Assembly: GCA_002309835.1 (NCBI GenBank)
Contig: DBYL01000023.1
Coordinates: forward strand, 15,453-28,155
Reading direction: 5' to 3'
Origin: Bacteroidales bacterium UBA1187
Lineage (GTDB): Bacteria; Bacteroidota; Bacteroidia; Bacteroidales; Paludibacteraceae
DNA: 12,703 nucleotides
Part shown: piece by piece, positions 1 to 7,041 of the stretch
How positions within the stretch are numbered: the first letter of the stretch is position 1
Layout: every line of letters begins with the position of its first letter
Program-made: the position numbers and the translations under genes
The notes under the pieces: model-generated
What the model was told of the DNA's origin: nothing
Databases searched by the model: none
Seen by the model: the letters and a program-made list of their open reading frames with translations, nothing else

Positions 1-84
1 CTGATCTCCGGTATCGTGATCGGTCTTGTTGGCTACGCGATAGGAACGTATCTGGGCGTCGCTATCGCGATGCTTTTACCCTAG
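1..84 (+). CDS. C-terminal end of a membrane protein (partial; possibly DUF819 family)
   Basis: The first 27 codons are open in frame 1 and end at TAG (82-84). The peptide is almost entirely hydrophobic and glycine-rich (GIVIGLVGYAIGTYLGVAIA), which is the look of a final transmembrane helix. A Gly-Tyr-Ala-Ile-Gly-x-Tyr-Leu-Gly ending resembles the C-terminus of DUF819-type multi-helix membrane proteins as I remember them, but 27 residues cannot settle the family. The gene begins outside the window. It ends 39 bases before the next start, and no terminator lies between them, so the outer-membrane protein gene downstream may be co-transcribed with it. Confidence 0.55.
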   Translation: MISGIVIGLVGYAIGTYLGVAIAMLLP

Positions 85-112
85 AAATCTAGAATTCTAG
101 AAAACTAGAAAA
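81..112. repeat. Four-copy tandem 8-bp repeat (CTAGAAWW)
   Basis: CTAGAA recurs at 81, 89, 97 and 105, exactly every 8 bases. The two trailing bases vary (AT, TT, AA, AA). The array begins inside the stop codon of the upstream gene and ends 11 bases before the ATG at 124. It contains a perfect 14-bp palindrome (88-101) that results from the repeat itself. The arrangement is seen directly; any function is unknown. Confidence 0.85.
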
Positions 113-123
113 ATTCCAAAACA

Positions 124-1611
124 ATGAAAAAATATCTCTATTTATTACTGGCTGTATTGATGGCCATGCCGATGGCGGCAAAGAAAGAGCCCAAACCGCA
201 GGAAGTGGACTCGCTGGGACGTAAGATCAAGACCGGTTGGAACTTCGGCATCTTGCCGTCTATCGCGTATGACGCCGATTACGGTTTTCAGGGCGGTATA
301 TTGACCAACGTCTATTATTACGGCGACGGCAGTCAGTATCCTGAGTATATCCATTCGCTCTATTTCGAGGGAGCTTATACGACCAAGCATCACGGTATCT
401 TCCGCTTCAACTACGACTCCAAGTATGTTATCCCGGGTCATCGTTTGACGCTGGATGCTACGTATCTGCCGGATGCGATGTGCGATTTCTACGGCTTCAA
501 CGGATTTCAATCCAGATACCATTATTCTTGGCATAACTGGAATAAGAATCCTGCGAAGATGGATACGCTTGACTATCGCACGCGCGTGTTCTATAAATAT
601 AAACGCGACCTCATCCGCGTGGCGGGAGATATAGAAGGCACCATCTACAAGGACCTGAAATGGAATGCCGGCCTCGGTGTGTTAGGTTATCTGGTGGATG
701 ACTGCGATATCAATATGCTCAACGGCAAGAACACCTATGTCGATACTCTCGGCCATCAGAAAGCGCTGAACCCGAACGAGCCGCTGCTCTACGATAAATA
801 CAAGACATGGGGGCTCATCGGTCAGGATGAGATGAAAGGCGGTTGGCATCCGTATGTACGCGCCGGTGTCACCTTCGACACCCGTGACAAACGTCAGGGA
901 CCGAACAAAGGTATCTATGCTGATGCGTTCTTTACCTATTCGGCGGCCTTCAATGCGGCATACGGTCAGCAGGCTGCGGCGGGATATAACCACCTGCAGT
1001 TCAACTTCACCTTCCGCCATTATATCCCCTGCTATTACGATAAGAACGGCATCAACCGCATCACCTTCGCCTATCGTGTCGGTACGCAGAACCTCATTGC
1101 CGGTCGCTCTCCCTTCTACATGAATAACTATATGAATGCGCTTTTCATCCAGCGCGTGTATTACGAGGGATTAGGCGGCGGCAACTCGGTGCGCGGTATG
1201 ATGGCGCATAGGATCTTAGCGAACGGATTCCTGTTTGCAAATGTAGAGTTCCGCTTCCGTATCGTCGATTTCGATATCAAGCACCAGCATTTCTATATCG
1301 GTCTGAACCCCTTCTTCGACCTCGGTATGGTTACTCAGCCGTATGACTTAGACGAGCTGGTGAAGCGCCATACCAACGGCCTGTATAATACGCTGCAAGA
1401 GAGTATGACGGCTGCAGGAGACAACTACGATGATTATTTCCGTCCCGCCGACGATGCGCAGGTATATATGCCGCATATGTGTGCCGGCGTGGGTCTGAAG
1501 ATCGGTATGAACGAGAACTTCGTGCTCTCGGCAGATTGGGCAATGCCTATCAATCAGCAGGACAATCAGAAATATACCAATTTCTACGTAAAGATGGGTT
1601 ATCTCTTCTAA
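124..1611 (+). CDS. Omp85/BamA-TamA-like outer membrane beta-barrel protein without POTRA domains
   Basis: The 495-residue product starts with a signal peptide (Lys-Lys then a hydrophobic core to about residue 19, Ala-rich cleavage region, no lipobox cysteine), so it should cross the inner membrane by Sec. The rest is rich in alternating aromatic and polar strands and ends in Phe (YVKMGYLF), as outer-membrane barrels do. GGGNSVRGM at 351-359 matches the VRG(F/Y) loop-6 motif of the Omp85 superfamily, where the Arg sits inside the barrel. No room exists for POTRA domains: barrel-like sequence starts near residue 40. The segment from about 38 to 130 (GWNFGILPSIAYDADYGFQGG and onward) resembles the Bacteroidota DUF5982-type N-terminal half of such barrels, from memory. 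Substrate and role are unknown. It is followed by its own terminator. ATG at 124 is chosen because it gives the intact signal peptide. Confidence 0.8.
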   Translation: MKKYLYLLLAVLMAMPMAAKKEPKPQEVDSLGRKIKTGWNFGILPSIAYDADYGFQGGILTNVYYYGDGSQYPEYIHSLYFEGAYTTKHHGIFRFNYDSKYVIPGHRLTLDATYLPDAMCDFYGFNGFQSRYHYSWHNWNKNPAKMDTLDYRTRVFYKYKRDLIRVAGDIEGTIYKDLKWNAGLGVLGYLVDDCDINMLNGKNTYVDTLGHQKALNPNEPLLYDKYKTWGLIGQDEMKGGWHPYVRAGVTFDTRDKRQGPNKGIYADAFFTYSAAFNAAYGQQAAAGYNHLQFNFTFRHYIPCYYDKNGINRITFAYRVGTQNLIAGRSPFYMNNYMNALFIQRVYYEGLGGGNSVRGMMAHRILANGFLFANVEFRFRIVDFDIKHQHFYIGLNPFFDLGMVTQPYDLDELVKRHTNGLYNTLQESMTAAGDNYDDYFRPADDAQVYMPHMCAGVGLKIGMNENFVLSADWAMPINQQDNQKYTNFYVKMGYLF

Positions 1612-1642
1612 GGGATGTAGAAAAATTGACGGAAAAGAAGGA

Positions 1643-1688
1643 AAAGTGCACAAACATCGCCAAGTGTTTGTGCATTTCGTTTTTTTTT
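1643..1688 (+). terminator. Rho-independent terminator after the barrel gene
   Basis: A perfect 10-bp stem, TGCACAAACA (1647-1656) against TGTTTGTGCA (1665-1674), encloses an 8-nt loop. Flanking A and T bases plus one G-T pair extend it to about 13 bp. It is followed by a run of nine T (1680-1688). It lies about 30 bases after the stop at 1611 and separates the barrel gene from the uxaB run. Confidence 0.9.
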
Positions 1689-1698
1689 ATTATCTTTG
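1667..1698 (+). promoter_or_regulatory. Bacteroidota-type promoter for the uxaB-uxaA run
   Basis: TTTG at 1667-1670 and TATCTTTG at 1691-1698 match the phylum's -33 TTTG and -7 TAnnTTTG elements, with a 20-nt spacer. Transcription should start near 1705, giving a leader of roughly 45 nt before ATG 1749. The -33 box lies in the descending arm of the preceding terminator hairpin. The same element pair with the same spacing precedes udk and tRNA-Ser in this window, which supports the call. Confidence 0.8.
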
Positions 1699-1711
1699 CA
1701 GACGCAAAGAT
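1692..1711. promoter_or_regulatory. Candidate operator: perfect 8-bp inverted repeat over the uxaB -7 box
   Basis: ATCTTTGC (1692-1699) and GCAAAGAT (1704-1711) form a perfect inverted repeat around the 4-base spacer AGAC. It covers most of the -7 element and the predicted transcription start. Because the left arm lies at or before the start site, it would act as a DNA site for a dimeric regulator and not as an RNA hairpin. Part of the left arm is fixed by the promoter consensus itself, so the symmetry is a little less surprising than 16 matched bases suggest. No regulator gene is in the window. Confidence 0.45.
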
Positions 1712-1748
1712 GTGCGACAAACAAAACAACACTATAAATTACATCATT

Positions 1749-3236
1749 ATGGCAAAAAAAGCATTGAACAAATGGACCGCGCCGAAGAGCGTAGCGCCCG
1801 AGAGAATCATCCAGTTTGGCGAGGGTAACTTCCTTCGCGCTTTCGTAGATTGGATTGTATGGAACATGAATGCCAAGACGAACTTTAATGGTTCGGTGGC
1901 TGTTGTTCAACCGATCGACAAGGGTATGGTAGAGTGGCTCAACGGCCAGGACTGCTTGTATCACGTCAATCTCCAGGGTCGTCTGGACGGCAAAGCCGTT
2001 AACTCGCTCGAGCGTATCGACGTTATCTCTCGCGCCCTCAACCCGTACACCCAGAACTGGGCATACATGGCGCTGGCTGAGCAGCCGGAGATCCGCTTCG
2101 TAATCTCGAATACCACTGAGGCAGGTATCACTTTCGATCCCGCTTGTAAGTTCACAGACGCTCCTGCAAGTTCCTATCCGGGCAAGTTGGTACAACTGCT
2201 CTTCCGTCGCTACAAGACCTTTAACGGCGATCCGACAAAGGGTCTGATCTTCATGCCGTGCGAGCTCATCTTCCTCAACGGTCACCATCTCAAAGATTGT
2301 ATCCGTAAGTATATCGAGCTTTGGAAAGAGGATTTCGGAGCAGACTACAAGGGTTTCAAAGAGTGGTTTGAGGAATACAACTACGTCTGCGCTACCCTCG
2401 TAGACCGTATCGTTCCGGGTTTCCCGCGCAAGGATATCGCGGAAATCCAAGAGAAAGTGGGCTATAACGACAACCTCGTTGTACAGGCTGAGATCTTCCA
2501 CCTCTGGGTGATCGAGAAACCGGAGAACATGTCTATCGAGGAGCTCGAGGCTGAGTTCCCTGCTAACAAAGCCGGTCTGAACGTACTCATCGCCGAGAGC
2601 GAGAAACCGTATCATGAGCGTAAAGTAACGCTGCTCAACGGTCCGCATACCGTGCTGAGTCCTGTTACCTACCTCAGCGGCGTGAACATCGTTCGCGATG
2701 CTTGCAACCATGATATTCTCGGCAAGTACATCCACAAAGTGATGTTCGATGAGTTGCTCGAGACGCTGAACCTGCCGAAGGATGAACTCAAAGCTTACGG
2801 CGAGAGCGTATTGGAGCGTTTCAACAATCCGTATGTAGATCATGCCGTTACCTCTATCATGCTGAACTCCTTCCCGAAATTCGAGACACGTGACCTGCCG
2901 GGCCTGAAAATCTATCTCGAGCGCAAGGGTGAGTTGCCGAAGGGTCTGGTACTCGGTCTGGCTGCTATCATCACCTACTACAAGGGTGGCGTTCGTGCCG
3001 ACGGAGCTCCTATCCAGCCGAACGACGCACAGGAGATCATGGATCTGCTCGCTCAACTCTGGGCTACCGGTGACAAACGTAAAGTGGCAGAAGGTGTGCT
3101 CGGCGCTACCGACATCATCTGGAAAGAGAGCAAAGAGGACCTCAATAAGATTCCGGGCCTTACCGATCTCGTCGTTAAATTCCTCGATGACATCGAGAAG
3201 AAAGGCATGTTAGAAACCGTAAAAACGATTCTCTAA
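1749..3236 (+). CDS. uxaB: Tagaturonate reductase (altronate oxidoreductase), UxaB
   Basis: The 495-residue protein belongs to the mannitol dehydrogenase / polyol-specific long-chain dehydrogenase family. It interconverts D-tagaturonate and D-altronate with NAD(H) in the cytoplasm, the second step of galacturonate breakdown. The N-terminal nucleotide-binding fold carries FGEGNFLRAF at 23-32 and ISNTTEAGI at 119-127. The family's catalytic pattern K-x4-N-x2-H is present as K292, N297 and H300 in KVTLLNGPH. Length is close to E. coli UxaB (about 483). The reading frame is open back to 1479, but that extension covers the terminator and promoter. The in-frame ATG at 1710 would leave only a few leader bases, so ATG 1749 (MAKKALNK) is chosen. 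The stop overlaps the uxaA start by one base (TAATG), implying coupled translation. The neighbouring altronate dehydratase favours UxaB over the related fructuronate reductase UxaB/UxuB paralogues. Confidence 0.93.
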   Translation: MAKKALNKWTAPKSVAPERIIQFGEGNFLRAFVDWIVWNMNAKTNFNGSVAVVQPIDKGMVEWLNGQDCLYHVNLQGRLDGKAVNSLERIDVISRALNPYTQNWAYMALAEQPEIRFVISNTTEAGITFDPACKFTDAPASSYPGKLVQLLFRRYKTFNGDPTKGLIFMPCELIFLNGHHLKDCIRKYIELWKEDFGADYKGFKEWFEEYNYVCATLVDRIVPGFPRKDIAEIQEKVGYNDNLVVQAEIFHLWVIEKPENMSIEELEAEFPANKAGLNVLIAESEKPYHERKVTLLNGPHTVLSPVTYLSGVNIVRDACNHDILGKYIHKVMFDELLETLNLPKDELKAYGESVLERFNNPYVDHAVTSIMLNSFPKFETRDLPGLKIYLERKGELPKGLVLGLAAIITYYKGGVRADGAPIQPNDAQEIMDLLAQLWATGDKRKVAEGVLGATDIIWKESKEDLNKIPGLTDLVVKFLDDIEKKGMLETVKTIL

Positions 3237-4717
3237 TGACGAATATCCTTAAAATCAATCCGTCCGACAATGTGGTTGTAGCTATACAGCCACAGTCGGC
3301 GGGTGCCGTTATTGAAGTGGACGGCCGTAAGATAACCATATTGGAAGATGTGCCTGCCGGCCATAAGATCGCTATCAAAGATCTGGCGGAAGGTGAGAAC
3401 GTCATCAAGTACGGTTTCCCCATCGGACATGCACGCGAGGCTAAGAAAGCCGGTAGCTGGATGAACGAGAATAATATCAAGACCAATCTGGCAGGACTGC
3501 TCTCCTATGAATATCATCCAAAAGACGTAGTCCTGAATATCCCCGATGAATCCAGGACATTTATGGGTTATCGCCGTAAAGACGGTCAGGTAGGTATCCG
3601 TAATGAAGTATGGATCATCCCTACCGTAGGTTGCGTCAACGGTATCATCCAGAAATGCGCAGAGCGTCTGCGTCAGGAGACCGGCGCGGATAATATCTTC
3701 GCCTTCCCGCATAACTACGGTTGCTCGCAACTCGGCGACGACCATGAGAACACTAAGAAGATTTTGCGCGACATGATCCATCATCCGAACGCAGGTGCGA
3801 TATTGGTAGTAAGTCTTGGATGCGAGAATAACCAGCCGGATGTGTTCAAAGAATTCTGCGGTGAAATCGACGAAGACCGCGTGAAATTCGTGGTAACGCA
3901 GAAGATCGAAGGCGATGAGGTGGAATACTGCATGCCTATCCTACGTGAACTATTCGCCAAGACGCAACAAGACCAACGCGAGCCCATCCCATTGAGCGAA
4001 CTGCGCGTAGGTCTGAAGTGCGGCGGAAGTGACGGATTCAGCGGTATTACGGCGAATCCGCTGCTCGGATGTTTGAGTGATTGGCTCGTGGCGCAAGGCG
4101 GTACGACGGTGCTCACGGAGGTGCCGGAGATGTTCGGCGCAGAGACCATCCTCATGGATCGTTGTGCCAACCGTGCACTCTTTGACCAGACGGTAAGCCT
4201 CATCAATGACTTCAAGGACTATTTCCTCAGTCATGGTGAACCGGTGGGCGAGAACCCGAGTCCGGGTAATAAAGCCGGCGGTATCTCTACGCTCGAAGAC
4301 AAAGCACTCGGCTGCACGCAGAAATGCGGCAAATCGCTCGTGCGCGGCGTGATGCCTTACGGAGAGCGCTTGCAAGTGAAGGGTCTGAACCTTCTCTCTG
4401 CCCCGGGTAACGACCTCGTAGCATCAACGGCATTAGCATCCTGCGGATGCCATATGGTGCTGTTCACGACAGGCCGCGGTACGCCATTCGGAACGTATGT
4501 GCCGACGATGAAGATATCCACCAATTCGAATCTGTATAAGAACAAACCGAACTGGATTGACTTCAATGCCGGCGTGATTGCCGAAGGCGAACCGATGGAG
4601 CAGGTGGCGAAACGCTTTGCGGACTTCGTCATCGAGGTAGCTAACGGCGCGCAGACCAACAACGAGAAGAATGGATATCACGAGATAGCTATCTTCAAGA
4701 ACGGTGTTACTCTCTAG
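3236..4717 (+). CDS. uxaA: Altronate dehydratase, UxaA (SAF domain joined to catalytic domain)
   Basis: The 493-residue enzyme dehydrates D-altronate to 2-keto-3-deoxy-D-gluconate, the step after UxaB. An N-terminal SAF-type domain spans about residues 8-80 (VPAGHKIAIKDL at 39-50, GFPIGHA at 60-66). The UxaA/galactarate dehydratase catalytic domain follows from about 107. It shows GYRRKDGQVGIRN at 111-123, PTVGCVNGII at 129-138, GCSQLGDDHENT at 162-173, SLGCENNQ at 193-200, CGGSDGFSGITANP at 262-275 and CTQKCG at 360-365. The conserved Cys and His residues fit an iron-dependent dehydratase. Both domains are on one chain, as in E. coli UxaA; some bacteria split them. ATG 3236 shares its A with the uxaB stop. 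The GTG of comF lies 14 bases inside its 3' end. Confidence 0.94.
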   Translation: MTNILKINPSDNVVVAIQPQSAGAVIEVDGRKITILEDVPAGHKIAIKDLAEGENVIKYGFPIGHAREAKKAGSWMNENNIKTNLAGLLSYEYHPKDVVLNIPDESRTFMGYRRKDGQVGIRNEVWIIPTVGCVNGIIQKCAERLRQETGADNIFAFPHNYGCSQLGDDHENTKKILRDMIHHPNAGAILVVSLGCENNQPDVFKEFCGEIDEDRVKFVVTQKIEGDEVEYCMPILRELFAKTQQDQREPIPLSELRVGLKCGGSDGFSGITANPLLGCLSDWLVAQGGTTVLTEVPEMFGAETILMDRCANRALFDQTVSLINDFKDYFLSHGEPVGENPSPGNKAGGISTLEDKALGCTQKCGKSLVRGVMPYGERLQVKGLNLLSAPGNDLVASTALASCGCHMVLFTTGRGTPFGTYVPTMKISTNSNLYKNKPNWIDFNAGVIAEGEPMEQVAKRFADFVIEVANGAQTNNEKNGYHEIAIFKNGVTL

Positions 4718-5405
4718 TCTCTTCTTCCCTCGCACGTGTCCTATGTGCGGTGCCTATATCGGCGAACAAGCCCGCCGGGGACAGGTGTGCGAGAGATGCA
4801 AGGCGGAGTTACCGCGCACCGAGCAAGCGGTGATTGACGCAAACAGCACGGAGATGGCGCTAACAGAAGGCAAACCGCCCGTCAAGAAGACCATGCATAT
4901 CGAGCGCGCCGCGGCCTTCCTCTTCTACGAGAAAGACCATCCGCTGCAGCAAGTAATCCATCGGATGAAATATGCGGACCAACCGCTCATCGGTTACGAG
5001 TTAGGACGCCAGGCGGCAATAGAGATGCAAGACGCGGAATTCTTCGATGAAATCGACGTTATTGTACCTATGCCGCTGCATCCGAGACGACTACGCGAAC
5101 GCGGGTATAACCAGTCGCTGTATATCGCGCAAGGTATCAGTGAGGTGACGGGTATCCCGGTCGATAGCACCCATGTGACGCGTATCAAAAATACGCCCAA
5201 ACAGGCGCTGCAGAGCGGAGAAGGGAGAAAAACAAATGTAACAGATGCTTTTGCTGTGAACCACCCGGAGCAGATGTATCATAAACATATATTGGTGGTA
5301 GATGACTTGATAACGACCGGTGAAACGGTGAAATCATGCCTGCGCGCCATGCGGTTTTTCCGCGGCGCACGATTTAGCGTCTTTGCACTATGCAAAGCGA
5401 GATGA
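4704..5405 (+). CDS. ComF-family phosphoribosyltransferase with N-terminal zinc ribbon
   Basis: The 233-residue protein has the ComF architecture. A four-cysteine zinc ribbon (C12, C15, C29, C32) is followed by a type I phosphoribosyltransferase fold with PMPLHPRRLRERGYNQS at 122-138, TPKQALQSGEGRKTNV at 164-179 and the PRPP loop ILVVDDLITTGET at 196-208. ComF proteins act in DNA uptake in naturally competent species; in Bacteroidota the role is not established, so I give no symbol. The start is GTG at 4704, overlapping uxaA by 14 nt. The first ATG (4753) is residue 14 of the CPMCG motif and would destroy the ribbon, so GTG is well supported. The nadB start lies one base after its stop. Overlap and spacing place it in the uxaB run. 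Confidence 0.88.
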   Translation: MLLSSLFFPRTCPMCGAYIGEQARRGQVCERCKAELPRTEQAVIDANSTEMALTEGKPPVKKTMHIERAAAFLFYEKDHPLQQVIHRMKYADQPLIGYELGRQAAIEMQDAEFFDEIDVIVPMPLHPRRLRERGYNQSLYIAQGISEVTGIPVDSTHVTRIKNTPKQALQSGEGRKTNVTDAFAVNHPEQMYHKHILVVDDLITTGETVKSCLRAMRFFRGARFSVFALCKAR

Positions 5406-5406
5406 T

Positions 5407-7008
5407 ATGACGAAAAAATACGATTTTTTGATTATTGGCGGCGGTGTGGCCGGTATGAGTTTTGCACTCAAGGTGGCACGGACGGAGAAATACAAGATCG
5501 CCCTATGCTGCAAGACCACGCTCGAGGAAGCCAATACAGCAAAAGCACAGGGCGGAATCGCTTCGGTGACCAATATGCTTGTCGATGATTTCGAGAAGCA
5601 TATCCACGACACCATGGTAGCAGGAGACTGGCTCAGCGACCCGGCAGCTGTGGAACAAGTGGTGCGAAATGCACCGCGGGGTATCGCAGAGTTGGTGAAC
5701 TGGGGTGTTAATTTCGATAAGAAAGAGGACGGCTCCTTTGACCTCCATCGCGAAGGTGGTCACTCGGAGTTCCGTATATTACACCACGCCGATGATACCG
5801 GCGCCGAGATTCAGCGAGGACTCATGGAGGCGGTACGCAACAACCCCTTTATCGATGTGCTCGAGAATCATTTCGCCGTAGAGATCATCACCCAGCACCA
5901 TCTGGGCGTACGCGTGACGCGCCGCACCCCGGACATCGAGTGCTATGGCGCCTATATCCTCAATCCCGAAACACAGAAGATAGATACCTATCTGAGCCGT
6001 ATCACGCTGATGGCTACCGGCGGTACAGGAGCCGTCTATGCGACGACGACCAATCCAGAGATAGCTACCGGAGACGGTATCGCAATGGTCTATCGCGCCA
6101 AAGGGCAAGTGAAGGATATGGAGTTCGTGCAGTTCCATCCGACGAGCCTGTTCAACCCCGCTGAGACGCATCCGGCATACCTCATCACCGAGGCTATGCG
6201 TGGCTACGGAGGAATACTGCGTCTGCCTAACGGCGAGGAGTTTATGCAGAAATACGACCCGCGTCTGTCCTTAGCGCCACGTGACATCGTTGCCCGCGCG
6301 ATAGACAACGAGATGAAGATTCACGCCATCGATCATGTATGCCTCGATGTGACGCATAAAGACCCCGAGGAGACAAAGCATCATTTCCCGAATATATACG
6401 CGAAGTGCCTGAGTATCGGCATCGATATCACGAAGGAGTATATCCCTGTAGCTCCTTGCGCCCATTATATGTGCGGAGGTATCAAGGTCGATCTGGACGG
6501 TCAGTCGTCTATCCGCCGGTTATACGCCGTAGGCGAGTGCTCGTGTACGGGTCTGCATGGTGGAAACCGATTGGCATCCAACAGTCTTATCGAAGCTGTG
6601 GTCTATGCCGACGCAGCAGCCAAACACAGCCTCAGCGTAATAGAAAACTACGATTTCAACGAGAGAATTCCCGCATGGAATGACGAAGGTACACTGAGCA
6701 ACGAGGAGCGCGTGCTCATCGCGCAAGATGTCAAAGAGGTGGGACAGATCATGTCCACATATGTCGGTATCGTTCGTTCCGACCTGCGTCTGCATCGCGC
6801 ATGGGAGCGTCTGGACCTGCTCTACGAAGAGACGGAGGCGCTCTTCAAACGCGTGAAAGCGACGAAAGATATCTGCGAACTGCGTAACATGATCAACGTA
6901 GGCTATCTGATTACCCGTCAGGCTATCGAGCGCAAAGAGAGCCGCGGACTGCACTACTCCATCGACTATCCCAGAACAGAGAACAACCATCCGCAGGAAG
7001 TATGGTGA
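5407..7008 (+). CDS. nadB: L-aspartate oxidase, NadB
   Basis: The 533-residue flavoprotein oxidises L-aspartate to iminoaspartate, the first step of de novo NAD synthesis, using oxygen or, in anaerobes, fumarate. The FAD-binding GGGVAG is at 11-16. The NadB hallmark AQGGIASV is at 47-54, which separates it from fumarate reductase/succinate dehydrogenase subunits. Further motifs are HREGGHS (114-120), ATGGTGAVY (203-211), MEFVQFHPTSL (238-248), LAPRDIVARAI (289-299), PCAHYMCGG (350-358) and LHGGNRLASNSLIEA (383-397). H244, R292 and H353 fall where the E. coli enzyme has its substrate-binding and catalytic His, Arg and His. The C-terminal helical domain ends with the conserved ESRGLHYSIDYP. An upstream in-frame ATG (5383) would add eight residues and overlap comF; ATG 5407, one base after the comF stop, is preferred. 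nadA and nadC are not adjacent. Confidence 0.94.
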   Translation: MTKKYDFLIIGGGVAGMSFALKVARTEKYKIALCCKTTLEEANTAKAQGGIASVTNMLVDDFEKHIHDTMVAGDWLSDPAAVEQVVRNAPRGIAELVNWGVNFDKKEDGSFDLHREGGHSEFRILHHADDTGAEIQRGLMEAVRNNPFIDVLENHFAVEIITQHHLGVRVTRRTPDIECYGAYILNPETQKIDTYLSRITLMATGGTGAVYATTTNPEIATGDGIAMVYRAKGQVKDMEFVQFHPTSLFNPAETHPAYLITEAMRGYGGILRLPNGEEFMQKYDPRLSLAPRDIVARAIDNEMKIHAIDHVCLDVTHKDPEETKHHFPNIYAKCLSIGIDITKEYIPVAPCAHYMCGGIKVDLDGQSSIRRLYAVGECSCTGLHGGNRLASNSLIEAVVYADAAAKHSLSVIENYDFNERIPAWNDEGTLSNEERVLIAQDVKEVGQIMSTYVGIVRSDLRLHRAWERLDLLYEETEALFKRVKATKDICELRNMINVGYLITRQAIERKESRGLHYSIDYPRTENNHPQEVW

Positions 7009-7013
7009 TAACC

Positions 7014-7041
7014 GTTTAGTGTTTAGAGTTTAGTGATTAGT
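7014..7041. repeat. Four-copy tandem 7-bp repeat (GTTTAGT) containing the next start codon
   Basis: Units at 7014, 7021, 7028 and 7035 read GTTTAGT, GTTTAGA, GTTTAGT and GATTAGT. They fill the gap between the nadB stop (7008) and the peptidase gene and run into its first codons. The likely GTG start (7033-7035) spans the junction of units three and four, and a TAG inside unit two (7024-7026) closes that frame upstream. Function is unknown. Confidence 0.85.

Noticed and set aside
88..101. 14-bp palindrome TCTAGAATTCTAGA as a separate operator
   Set aside because: The symmetry follows from the 8-bp tandem repeat in which it lies, so it is not independent evidence.
1479..1748. N-terminal extension of UxaB by 90 codons
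   Set aside because: The extension overlaps the barrel gene in another frame and passes through the terminator, promoter and leader; the family N-terminus begins right after ATG 1749.
1608..3056. Long minus-strand open frame (482 codons) opposite uxaB
   Set aside because: It is antisense to a gene with complete family motifs, crosses the terminator and promoter region, and its translation resembles no protein family; it is a shadow of the codon bias of uxaB.
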